Below are positions 1 through 6,410 of a stretch of DNA of 6,598 nucleotides, in pieces. The DNA lies in contig CAIWVR010000437.1 in NCBI GenBank assembly GCA_903916165.1, positions 1 to 6,598 on the forward strand. Reading direction: 5' to 3'. The DNA is from an uncultured Hyphomicrobiales bacterium. GTDB lineage: Bacteria; Pseudomonadota; Alphaproteobacteria; Rhizobiales; Beijerinckiaceae. A program made the position numbers and the translations under genes. The first letter of the stretch is position 1; each line of letters opens with the position of its first letter. Under the pieces are notes generated by a model, which was not told where the DNA came from, did no database searches, and saw only the letters and a list, made by a program, of their open reading frames with translations.

Positions 1-266
1 GAGCCAAACAGCCGCACCGCTTCATGCACGGTACGCTCGCAGGCGGCGGGATCGCGGATGTCGCAGGGCACGCCGAGCACGCGCCCGCAGCCGGGCTGGC
101 CGGCGATGTCGCGCGTCGCGTAGCCCGTCGCGGCACCGTCCATGTCGGCATAGAGGACATTGGCACCAGCGCGCGCCAGCGCATGCGCGATCGCTTTTCC
201 GATGCCGCGCGCGGCACCCGTGACAATCGCCGTGCGCCCCTCAAGCCGCAGATCGCGCGCTTTCAT
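1..266 (-). CDS. Short-chain dehydrogenase/reductase (SDR), N-terminal part, cut by window edge
   Basis: Reading the minus strand from the ATG at 266-264 gives 88 residues with a clear Rossmann-fold start of a classical SDR oxidoreductase. The cofactor motif TGAARGIG lies at residues 16-23. A second strand ending VLYAD (37-41) places Asp41 where an acidic residue usually favours NAD(H) over NADP(H). CDIRD (68-72) matches the adenine-binding aspartate region (Asp69). The start is supported by AGGAGG (complement of 274-279), seven bases before the ATG. The catalytic Ser-Tyr-Lys and the substrate-binding part lie beyond the left edge, so the substrate cannot be named. SDRs are mostly soluble cytosolic NAD(P)-dependent enzymes. 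The gene is divergent from imuA and shares a 218-nt intergenic region with it. Nothing suggests a link to DNA repair. Family assignment is firm; specific function is unknown. Confidence 0.9.
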   Translation of the reverse strand, partial: MKARDLRLEGRTAIVTGAARGIGKAIAHALARAGANVLYADMDGAATGYATRDIAGQPGCGRVLGVPCDIRDPAACERTVHEAVRLFG

Positions 267-313
267 GTCGTCCCCTCCTGATGCTCTTGGGAAGGATTTA
301 CAAGATTTGCCGC

Positions 314-405
314 GTCATTGCGAGGAGTGGAGCGACGAAGCAATCCACCTGACGCCAGCCACCCGAAGCTGGATTGGCGCGTCGCCTCCGGCTCCTCGCA
401 ATGAT
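314..405. repeat. 92-nt imperfect inverted repeat, intergenic dispersed type (full copy)
   Basis: The left arm GTCATTGCGAGGAG (314-327) pairs with the right arm CTCCTCGCAATGAT (392-405), with one terminal G-T mismatch. Inner arms at 332-347 and 370-385 continue the pairing less perfectly, both containing the AATCCA/TGGATT core. RNA from either strand could fold into a long hairpin. A half copy lies at 2951-3000. From memory, elements with this TCATTGCGAGGAG...GAAGCAATCCA layout are scattered between genes in many alphaproteobacterial genomes; this was not checked. An ORF can be drawn through it on each strand, but neither resembles a protein. It sits between the SDR gene and the imuA promoter without overlapping the LexA box. 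Confidence 0.82.
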
Positions 406-419
406 GAATTTCGCCGTCC

Positions 420-451
420 TTGACTCTTTGCGCCAACCCCGGAATCTATAA
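420..451 (+). promoter_or_regulatory. Probable sigma70-type promoter of the imuA-imuB-dnaE2 operon
   Basis: TTGACT at 420-425 matches five of six bases of the -35 consensus. An AT-rich stretch, ATCTATAA (444-451), offers a -10 element: ATCTAT at 18-nt spacing, or the better-looking CTATAA at 20-nt spacing. Transcription would start at about 456-460, giving a leader of roughly 25 nt before imuA. The LexA box that follows directly supports the location. The exact -10 choice is uncertain and the spacing is at the long end. Confidence 0.55.
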
Positions 452-453
452 GG

Positions 454-468
454 GAACAAAACACGAAC
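454..468 (+). promoter_or_regulatory. LexA operator (SOS box), GAAC-N7-GAAC
   Basis: The sequence GAACAAAACACGAAC is an exact match to the alphaproteobacterial direct-repeat LexA motif GTTC-N7-GTTC, read here on the opposite strand as GAAC-N7-GAAC. It differs from the E. coli CTG-N10-CAG box. It begins just after the likely -10 element, covers the expected transcription start, and ends 16 nt before the imuA ATG, a position where bound LexA would block RNA polymerase. LexA control of this cassette is established in Caulobacter and other alphaproteobacteria. I saw no equivalent box before dnaE2 or before the divergent SDR gene, so this one probably governs the whole cassette. Confidence 0.88.
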
Positions 469-484
469 GAAAGTCACCCAACCG

Positions 485-1330
485 ATGTCCGCCAGCGGCA
501 GTTCGGACCGAATCCGCATACTCCGCGAGACTCTTGCGGGGCTTGAACAGGCTGGAGGCGGCATGGCCCCCGCGCCTGTGCGGACGCTCGCCTTCGGACA
601 GGAGAGCTGCACGCTCGACCGGCTGCTCGGCGGCCTGTTCAGCGGCGCGCTTTACGAGACGGCACCGGCGCGGATGGGCGATCTCGCCGCCGCCACCGGC
701 TTCGCGCTGGCGCTCGCCGTGCGCTTTGCCGCCAGCCATGACGGCCCGATCCTGTGGATGAGCGATGAATTTTCGCTCCGCGAGAATGGCGCCCCCTACG
801 GGCCGGGGCTCTCCGCGTACGGGCTCGACGTCGCCCGCCTTGTCTTCGTGCGCGCGCAGAGCGGGCCAGACCTGTTGTGGGCCATGGAAGAGGCGCTGCG
901 CTGCGGGGCGGCCTGCGCCCTCGTCGCCGATCTCGGCTCCGCCGCGCGCGCCTTCGATCTCGTGGCGGCGCGGCGGCTGACGCAGGCCGCGCGCACCAGC
1001 GGCACACCAGCCCTCCTGCTGCATCCGGCGGGCGCCTTTCAGCATCCGCAGGCGCAGAACGGCGCCCGCATGCGGTTTGAAATCACGGCACGCCCCTCCG
1101 TCCTGCCCGTGCAGCACGCCCTCCGCCCTGTCCCCGGCCCCGCCCATGTCGGCGTGCGGCTGGCCAAGCCCGGCGTCGAGGCAAGAAGCGAACCTGGCCG
1201 CATGACCGGGCACGACACCGACATCATACGCACCCTGATCTGGGACCACCGCCATGGCACCTTCCGCGACCCGCTATCTCTCGCTGCATCTGCCGCATCT
1301 GGCGCTGGAGACCGGCGCGAGCGCGCCTGA
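485..1330 (+). CDS. imuA: ImuA, RecA-like accessory protein of the SOS mutasome
   Basis: The 281-residue product matches alphaproteobacterial ImuA: an N-terminal helix (about residues 8-23), then a RecA-like core beginning LDRLLGGLFSGALYE (44-58) and the Ala-rich segment AAATGFALALA (68-78). Where RecA has its Walker A GxxxxGKT, this protein has APARMGDLAAATG without the Lys-Thr pair, so ATP binding is doubtful. ALVADL (145-150) takes the Walker B strand position, and TPALLL (174-179) is a further core strand. ImuA works with ImuB and DnaE2 in damage-induced mutagenesis; its biochemical role is poorly defined in general. The start at 485 is chosen because it gives the usual N-terminus and no in-frame start lies between it and the LexA box. 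The ribosome site is weak (GAAAG at 469-473, eleven bases away). It is the first gene of the SOS operon and overlaps imuB by 77 nt. The tail after about residue 260 has low-complexity composition, as expected of sequence shared with another reading frame. Confidence 0.9.
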   Translation: MSASGSSDRIRILRETLAGLEQAGGGMAPAPVRTLAFGQESCTLDRLLGGLFSGALYETAPARMGDLAAATGFALALAVRFAASHDGPILWMSDEFSLRENGAPYGPGLSAYGLDVARLVFVRAQSGPDLLWAMEEALRCGAACALVADLGSAARAFDLVAARRLTQAARTSGTPALLLHPAGAFQHPQAQNGARMRFEITARPSVLPVQHALRPVPGPAHVGVRLAKPGVEARSEPGRMTGHDTDIIRTLIWDHRHGTFRDPLSLAASAASGAGDRRERA

Positions 1331-2837
1331 TCTGGCGAGGCCGCGCGCGGCTTACGCCAAGATCAAGAGCGCCCACCGGCTCGTTGCCGCCGATGCGGCC
1401 GCGCGTCAGCTGGGGCTGTCGCCCGGCCTGTCGCTGGCCGATGCACGCGCCATCGCGCCCGATCTCGATGTCATCGAGCACGATCCGGCTGCGCAGGCGC
1501 GCCGCCTTGAGACAATCGCCGACTGGGCGCGCCGCTTCACGCCGCTCGCGGCGCTGGATGCGCCAGACGGCGTGATGCTGGACATTTCGGGTGCCGCGCA
1601 TCTGTTCGGCGGCGAGGCGGCCCTGCTGCGCGACATCGAACAAAGGCTGGCGCGCCAGGGCGTCACAGGAACAGGCGCCGTCGCATCGACGCCTGAAGCG
1701 GCATGGGCGCTCGCGCGCACCAGCCGCACGCGGCGCGCGCCCGAGGATGAAAAAGCCCTGCTGCGGCTTGTCTGCGCCCTGCCGGTCGCCGCGCTGCGGC
1801 TCGACGCCGCGATTGTCGCGGCCCTTGAGCGCGCCGGGCTGAAGCAGATCGGCGATCTTTACCTGCGCCCGCGCGCGCCCATCGCCGCGCGTTTCGGGGA
1901 AAAGGTTTTTGCCACGCTCGACGCCATGCTCGGAAAGACGCGCAGCGCGATCTCGCCGCGCTTCGAGGCACCCGCCTATATTGTCGAGCGGCGGTTTGCG
2001 GAAGGGATCGCCGCCCGCGCGCAGATCGAGGAGAGCATTGCCGCGCTGTCGGTTGAACTCTGCCGCATGCTGGAGGCGCATGGCGAGGGCGCGCGGCGCC
2101 TGTGCGCCACCCTGTTTCGCGTCGATGGCGTCGTGCGTCACATCCATGCCGGCGCGAGCCGCCCGTTGCGCGATGCGAAAGCCATGGCGCGGCTCTTCCA
2201 CGAGCGGCTGGAAGCAGCGGGCAAGACGCGCGACGAGGATGTGCTCGACGCGGGCTACGGGTTCGATGTCATTCGCCTGGCCGCCACCGCCGTCGATGCG
2301 CTCGATCCCGTGCAGCACATGCTCGCGCAAAAGGGCAAGACGCAGGGCGATCTCGTGCTGTCGGATGCCGAGCGCGCCGCCCGCATGGCCGATCTCGTCG
2401 ACCGTCTGGGTGCAAGGCTCGGCGTGCGCCGCGTGATGCGGCTCGAAGCGCGCGACACGCACTGGCCCGAACATGCCGTCGTCGCCATGCCCGTCGCCGA
2501 CGGCAAGCCGGGCGCGGCGCCGGTGGCGGCACCCGCCGACGCGCCGGAGCGCCCGTTGCTGCTGTTTGAAACCCCTGAACTGGTGGAGGCCATCGCCTCG
2601 GTGCCCGACGGCCCGCCGGTGCGGTTCAAATGGCGCCGCCTGATGCACGAAGTCGCCGCCGTGGAAGGCCCGGAGCGCATCGCGCCGGAATGGTGGAAGC
2701 AGGAGGCCAGCGCCCTGACGCGCGATTATTTCCGCATCGAGGACAAGGAGGGCCAGAGGTTCTGGCTGTTTCGCGAGGGGCTCTATGCCAGCGAAACGGC
2801 GCGGCCGCGCTGGTATGTGCATGGGCTGTTTTCGTGA
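1254..2837 (+). CDS. imuB: ImuB, catalytically inactive Y-family polymerase-like mutasome scaffold
   Basis: The 527-residue product is a full-length ImuB. The N-terminal RYLSLHLPHLALE (7-19) aligns with the first catalytic motif of DinB-type polymerases, but Ser10 and His12 stand where DinB has Asp8 and Asp10. In the second motif, PDGVMLDISG (104-113), the first aspartate is kept (Asp105) but the glutamate is Gly106. The metal site is therefore broken, as is typical of ImuB. A helix-hairpin-helix-like thumb region (about 180-225) and a little-finger-like domain (about 235-340) follow. RPLLLF (433-438) is a candidate beta-clamp contact. The C-terminus, with VPDGPPVRFKWRR and ERIAPEWW, is the characteristic ImuB tail. 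In the family, ImuB links the clamp, ImuA and DnaE2. The start at 1254 lies inside imuA in another frame, with no good Shine-Dalgarno sequence, so translation is probably coupled to imuA. Confidence 0.93.
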   Translation: MAPSATRYLSLHLPHLALETGASAPDLARPRAAYAKIKSAHRLVAADAAARQLGLSPGLSLADARAIAPDLDVIEHDPAAQARRLETIADWARRFTPLAALDAPDGVMLDISGAAHLFGGEAALLRDIEQRLARQGVTGTGAVASTPEAAWALARTSRTRRAPEDEKALLRLVCALPVAALRLDAAIVAALERAGLKQIGDLYLRPRAPIAARFGEKVFATLDAMLGKTRSAISPRFEAPAYIVERRFAEGIAARAQIEESIAALSVELCRMLEAHGEGARRLCATLFRVDGVVRHIHAGASRPLRDAKAMARLFHERLEAAGKTRDEDVLDAGYGFDVIRLAATAVDALDPVQHMLAQKGKTQGDLVLSDAERAARMADLVDRLGARLGVRRVMRLEARDTHWPEHAVVAMPVADGKPGAAPVAAPADAPERPLLLFETPELVEAIASVPDGPPVRFKWRRLMHEVAAVEGPERIAPEWWKQEASALTRDYFRIEDKEGQRFWLFREGLYASETARPRWYVHGLFS

Positions 2838-2847
2838 TCGGGTCCGT

Positions 2848-2943
2848 CCTTCTCCCGTGGAACGGGAGAAGGTGGCGCGCGAAGCGCGACGGATGAGGGC
2901 GTTTCAACACACGCAGGCGCCCTCACCCGTCTGGCTTCGCCAG
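2848..2943. repeat. Intergenic multi-hairpin repeat element between imuB and dnaE2
   Basis: This stretch consists of nested palindromes. An 11-bp perfect stem CCTTCTCCCGT / ACGGGAGAAGG (2848-2858 and 2862-2872) closes a three-base loop. GACGGATGAGGGCG (2888-2901) pairs with CGCCCTCACCCGTC (2918-2931) with one mismatch. A short hairpin CTGGC-TTC-GCCAG (2931-2943) ends it. From memory, the pattern of a CTTCTCCCG hairpin followed by GGTGGCGCG and GGATGAGGG is a common dispersed element in Rhizobiales genomes; this was not checked. It starts ten bases after the imuB stop codon and would be transcribed in the operon mRNA. No U-rich tract follows the first stem, so it does not look like an intrinsic terminator. 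Confidence 0.75.
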
Positions 2944-2950
2944 CGCCCTG

Positions 2951-3000
2951 CAGCCACCCAAGATGGATTGCCACGTCGCCTTCGGCTCCTCGCAATGACG
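2951..3000. repeat. Half copy of the 314-405 repeat, just upstream of dnaE2
   Basis: By manual alignment, 2951-3000 matches 356-406 (the loop and right half of the first repeat) at 45 of 51 columns, with one gap. It includes the identical CGGCTCCTCGCAATGA core. The left arm (GTCATTGCGAGGAG) is absent; its place is taken by the different hairpin repeat at 2848-2943. The copy ends five bases before the dnaE2 ribosome-binding site, so the repeat forms most of the dnaE2 proximal leader. Without its partner arm it cannot fold into the long hairpin of the full copy. Confidence 0.8.
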
Positions 3001-3004
3001 AGGC

Positions 3005-3011
3005 GGAGGTG
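3005..3011 (+). promoter_or_regulatory. Strong ribosome-binding site for dnaE2
   Basis: GGAGGTG lies four to five bases before the ATG at 3014, as part of a stretch well complementary to the 16S rRNA 3' end. It fixes the dnaE2 start and contrasts with the weak sites of imuA and imuB, so dnaE2 can be initiated independently of ribosomes leaving imuB 176 nt upstream. Confidence 0.8.
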
Positions 3012-3013
3012 AC

Positions 3014-6000
3014 ATGACCTACGCCGAATTCGCCGTCACCACGAATTTCACCTTCCTGCGCGGGGCCTCGCACCCGGAAGAAATGGTCGCGCAGGCGGCG
3101 GCGCTTGGCCTGAAGGGCGTCGGCATTGCCGACCGCAATTCGCTGGCCGGCGTCGTGCGGGCGCATGTCTATGCCCGCGACAATTCCGATGTCGTGCATG
3201 AGCTGCATGTCGCGCCCGGCGCGCGGCTCGTCTTCGCTGACGCAACGCCCGATATTCTCGCCTATCCGCGAGACCGCGCCGCCTACGGGCGGCTGACGCG
3301 GCTGCTGACGCGCGGCAATTTGCGCGCCTCGAAAGGCCAATGCACGCTCTTCTTCGACGATCTCGCGGAACATGCGGAAGGGCTGCAGTTCATCATCCTC
3401 GACACGCAAAACGTCAACGAGGCCGCCCTGCCCGCGCGGATCGACGCGCTGAAAGCCATCGCGCCCGGCCGCGTCTGGATCGCCGCCGCCATGACCTATG
3501 GCCGCTCCATGCGCCGCACGCTGATGGCGCGCCATGCGCTGGCGGCCAAACACCGGCTGCCGCTCATCGCCACCAATGATGTGTACATGCACGAGGCCGC
3601 GCGCCGCCCGCTGGCCGATGTGCTCGCCTGCGTGCGCGAGGGCATCACCATCGACAATGCCGGCACGCGGCTTTCCGCCAATGCCGAACGGCATCTGAAA
3701 TCCCCGCGCGAAATGAAGCGCATTTTTCGGGAGGCGCCCGAGGCCATCGAGGAGACGCTGACATTCCTGCGTGGCCTCACCTTCTCGCTCGATCAACTGG
3801 CCTATGAATATCCCGATGAATTGCGCGAGGGGTTTGCCAGCGAGCAGGAGGCGCTGGAAGCCTTTTCCTGGGCGGGCGCGACATTCCGCTATCCCGCAGG
3901 CGTGCCCGACACTATCTCCGCCGCGATCCGCCATGAACTCGCGCTCGTCGCACAGATGCGCTACGCGGCCTATTTCCTCACCGTGCACGACATCGTGCGC
4001 TTTGCGCGCGGGCGCGGGATTCTCTGCCAGGGGCGCGGCTCGGCGGCCAATTCCACGATCTGCTTCTGTCTGGGCATCACCGAGGTCGATCCCACCAAGC
4101 ACGACCTGCTGTTCGAGCGTTTCATCTCGCCCGAACGGAAAGAGCCGCCCGACATCGACGTCGATTTCGAGCATGAGCGGCGCGAGGAGGTCATGCAATA
4201 TATCTACAACCGCTATGGTCGCCTGCGCGCGGGGCTCACCGCCACCGTCATTTCCTATCGCGCGCGCTCGGCCATTCGCGATGTGGGAAAAGTCTTCGGC
4301 TTTTCGGAAGACAGCGTGACGGCTTTGTCAGGCACGATCTGGGGCTGGTGGTCGGGCGAAGTGGATGCTTCGGAAATCCGTCGCATCGGCTTCGATCCCG
4401 ACGAGCCGCGCTTGAAACAGGCGATGGTTCTCGCGGACGAGCTGCTCGGATTCCCCCGCCATCTCTCGCAGCACACCGGCGGCTTCGTCATCACGCGCGC
4501 ACGGCTCGACGAGGTCGTGCCCGTGGCCCATGCGGCGATGGACGACCGCACCACCATCGAATGGGACAAGGACGATCTCGACGCGCTGGGCATTTTGAAG
4601 ATCGACGTGCTGGCGCTTGGCATGTTGTCCTGCTTGCGCAAGGGGCTCGACCTGCTGCGCCAGCATTATGGCCGCGATCTCACGCTGGCGACGATCCCGT
4701 CGGAAGAAACATGCGTCTATGAAATGATCTCGCGCGCCGACACGATCGGCGTGTTCCAGATCGAAAGCCGCGCGCAAATGTCGATGCTGCCGCGGCTGAA
4801 ACCGGCGAAATTCTACGACCTCGTCATCGAGGTCGCCATCGTGCGGCCCGGCCCCATCCAGGGCGACATGGTGCATCCCTATCTGCGCCGTCGTCAGGGG
4901 CTGGAGCAGGTCACCTATCCCTCGAAAGAACTCGAACAGGTGCTGGGCAAGACGCTCGGCGTGCCTTTGTTCCAGGAACAGGCGATGAAGATCGCCATTG
5001 TTGCGGCGGGCTTTACGCCATCTGAGGCCGATCAATTGCGGCGCGCCATGGCGACCTTCAAGAAGGTCGGCACGATCAGCACATTTCACGCCAAGATGGT
5101 GGAAGGCATGGCCGCGCGCGGCTATGACCGCGCCTTCGCGGAAGCCTGTTTCCGCCAGATCGAGGGTTTTGGCACCTATGGTTTTCCAGAAAGCCATGCG
5201 GCGTCCTTCGCGCTGCTCGTCTATGCATCGGCCTGGATGAAATGCCGCTATCCGGATGTCTTCGCCTGCGCGCTGCTCAACGCGCAGCCGATGGGCTTTT
5301 ATGCGCCAGCCCAGATCATCCGCGATGCGCGCGACCATGGCGTCGAGGCGCGCGAGGCCGACGTCAACCTGTCGGACTGGAACAGCACGCTGGAACAGGC
5401 CGAAGTGCGCAACATGCGCCTCCATGCCAGGCATGTCAGCCAGCGTGCGCACATCCATGCGCGCCATGCGGTGCGCATCGGGCTGCGCCAGGTGAAGGGC
5501 CTGCGCGAGGCGGATATGCGCAAGCTCATTGCCTTGCGCGCCAAGGGCTATGATTCCGTACGCGACGTGTGGCTGCGCACCGGCCTGTCGCCGTCCGTGC
5601 TCGAACATCTGGCGGAGGCCGACGCCTTCACCTCGCTCGGCCTCGACCGGCGCGATGCGCTCTGGGCGGTGCGCGGCCTCAACCGCTCGGGCGACAAGGA
5701 CGACCTGCCGCTGTTTCGCGATGCGGATGCCGAGCTCGAACCCGACGCGCATCTGCCGCCCATGCCGCCGGGCGAGGACGTGGTGGAGGATTACCGTCAT
5801 CTCTCGCTGTCGCTGAAGGCGCATCCTGTGTCCTTCCTGCGCGGCGAACTCGACAAGCGCCGCTGCCTGCGCACCATGGATCTCGAGCGCGTCGGCACGC
5901 CACGCGTCACGACGCGCCTTCCCTCCTGGAAGCTGCCGCTCGTCACGGTGGCCGGCCTCGTGCTGGTGCGCCAGCGCCCCGGCTCCGCCAAGGGCGTGCT

Positions 6001-6385
6001 GTTCATGACCATCGAGGACGAGACCGGCGTCGCCACTGCCATCGTCTGGCCGAAAGTGTTCGAGGCGCAGCGCGCCATCGTCATCGGTGCGCGTTTCATC
6101 GCCATCACCGGGCGCGTGCAGAATGAGGCGGGCGTCATCCACATCGTGGCCGAGACCTGCGAGGACATGACGCCAATGCTGTCGCTGCTGTCGCGCGCCG
6201 GCGGCGACATTTCAGGGCTGGCCCGGGCCGACGAGGTGAAGCGCCCGCTCACGCGGGAGAAAGCCGACGCGGGACGGTACGCCCCCGCCTGCGCGCCGCC
6301 CGAAAAACCCGCCCCGCCGCCGGTGCTCGACGAGATCGCCGCCGACGCGCGGCGCGTGCTGCCGCGCGGGCGCAATTTCCATTGA
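3014..6385 (+). CDS. dnaE2: Error-prone DNA polymerase DnaE2 (ImuC), C-family
   Basis: This 1123-residue protein has the usual DnaE2 length and is the catalytic subunit of the SOS translesion mutasome. The N-terminal PHP domain (about 3-215) carries TNFTFLRGASHPEE and GIADRNSLAG (around 37-46). The polymerase core has RGSAANS (341-347) and the acidic motif PDIDVDF (379-385), with Asp382 and Asp384 matching E. coli DnaE Asp401 and Asp403. A third carboxylate, Asp531 in KIDVLALG, matches Asp555. Finger-region motifs IGVFQIESR (578-586), RPGPIQGD (611-618), LFQEQAMK and FPESHAASFA (724-733) are all present, so the enzyme should be active. A helix-hairpin-helix region (about 819-890) is followed by DLPLF (897-901), a possible weak clamp motif, and an OB-fold (about 977-1050). 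The C-terminus RGRNFH is the family ending. The start is fixed by GGAGGTG and the conserved YAEF opening. It is the last gene of the SOS-controlled cassette, and DnaE2 is not the replicative enzyme. Confidence 0.97.
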   Translation: MTYAEFAVTTNFTFLRGASHPEEMVAQAAALGLKGVGIADRNSLAGVVRAHVYARDNSDVVHELHVAPGARLVFADATPDILAYPRDRAAYGRLTRLLTRGNLRASKGQCTLFFDDLAEHAEGLQFIILDTQNVNEAALPARIDALKAIAPGRVWIAAAMTYGRSMRRTLMARHALAAKHRLPLIATNDVYMHEAARRPLADVLACVREGITIDNAGTRLSANAERHLKSPREMKRIFREAPEAIEETLTFLRGLTFSLDQLAYEYPDELREGFASEQEALEAFSWAGATFRYPAGVPDTISAAIRHELALVAQMRYAAYFLTVHDIVRFARGRGILCQGRGSAANSTICFCLGITEVDPTKHDLLFERFISPERKEPPDIDVDFEHERREEVMQYIYNRYGRLRAGLTATVISYRARSAIRDVGKVFGFSEDSVTALSGTIWGWWSGEVDASEIRRIGFDPDEPRLKQAMVLADELLGFPRHLSQHTGGFVITRARLDEVVPVAHAAMDDRTTIEWDKDDLDALGILKIDVLALGMLSCLRKGLDLLRQHYGRDLTLATIPSEETCVYEMISRADTIGVFQIESRAQMSMLPRLKPAKFYDLVIEVAIVRPGPIQGDMVHPYLRRRQGLEQVTYPSKELEQVLGKTLGVPLFQEQAMKIAIVAAGFTPSEADQLRRAMATFKKVGTISTFHAKMVEGMAARGYDRAFAEACFRQIEGFGTYGFPESHAASFALLVYASAWMKCRYPDVFACALLNAQPMGFYAPAQIIRDARDHGVEAREADVNLSDWNSTLEQAEVRNMRLHARHVSQRAHIHARHAVRIGLRQVKGLREADMRKLIALRAKGYDSVRDVWLRTGLSPSVLEHLAEADAFTSLGLDRRDALWAVRGLNRSGDKDDLPLFRDADAELEPDAHLPPMPPGEDVVEDYRHLSLSLKAHPVSFLRGELDKRRCLRTMDLERVGTPRVTTRLPSWKLPLVTVAGLVLVRQRPGSAKGVLFMTIEDETGVATAIVWPKVFEAQRAIVIGARFIAITGRVQNEAGVIHIVAETCEDMTPMLSLLSRAGGDISGLARADEVKRPLTREKADAGRYAPACAPPEKPAPPPVLDEIAADARRVLPRGRNFH

Positions 6386-6410
6386 GCGGCGCAGCCGCTA
6401 GACTGCGCGC

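Noticed and set aside
24..281. Plus-strand ORF of 85 codons at the left end
   Set aside because: It is the antisense shadow of the SDR gene, which has a clear TGxxxGxG motif and a strong ribosome site on the minus strand.
298..612. Minus-strand ORF of 104 codons through the intergenic repeat and the imuA start
   Set aside because: It translates the dispersed repeat and antisense imuA; such repeat-derived ORFs are common spurious calls.
1224..2822. Minus-strand ORF of 532 codons opposite imuB
   Set aside because: It mirrors imuB codon for codon as a shadow frame, with no recognisable motifs and no ribosome site noted.
2848..2872. Rho-independent terminator after imuB
   Set aside because: The stem is strong, but it is followed by GTGG-type sequence rather than a U-tract, and it lies within a cassette normally co-transcribed.
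3014..3150. Altered PHP metal site (TTNFTF without the first histidines) as a sign of a damaged enzyme
   Set aside because: From recall of DnaE2 sequences, this degenerate N-terminal motif is normal in alphaproteobacterial DnaE2, so it is not unusual.
2783..4198. Minus-strand ORF of 471 codons across the imuB-dnaE2 junction
   Set aside because: It runs through the intergenic repeats and the PHP and palm coding region of dnaE2, and its composition is that of an antisense shadow.
4328..6142. Long minus-strand ORF of 604 codons inside dnaE2
   Set aside because: It lies wholly opposite dnaE2, whose product is unmistakable. Long antisense frames are expected in GC-rich genes, and the translation resembles no protein family (Arg/His/Gly-rich composition).
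6386..6398. Terminator hairpin after dnaE2 (GCGGC-GCA-GCCGC)
   Set aside because: The stem is only five base pairs with no U-tract, so it is not distinguishable from chance in GC-rich DNA.
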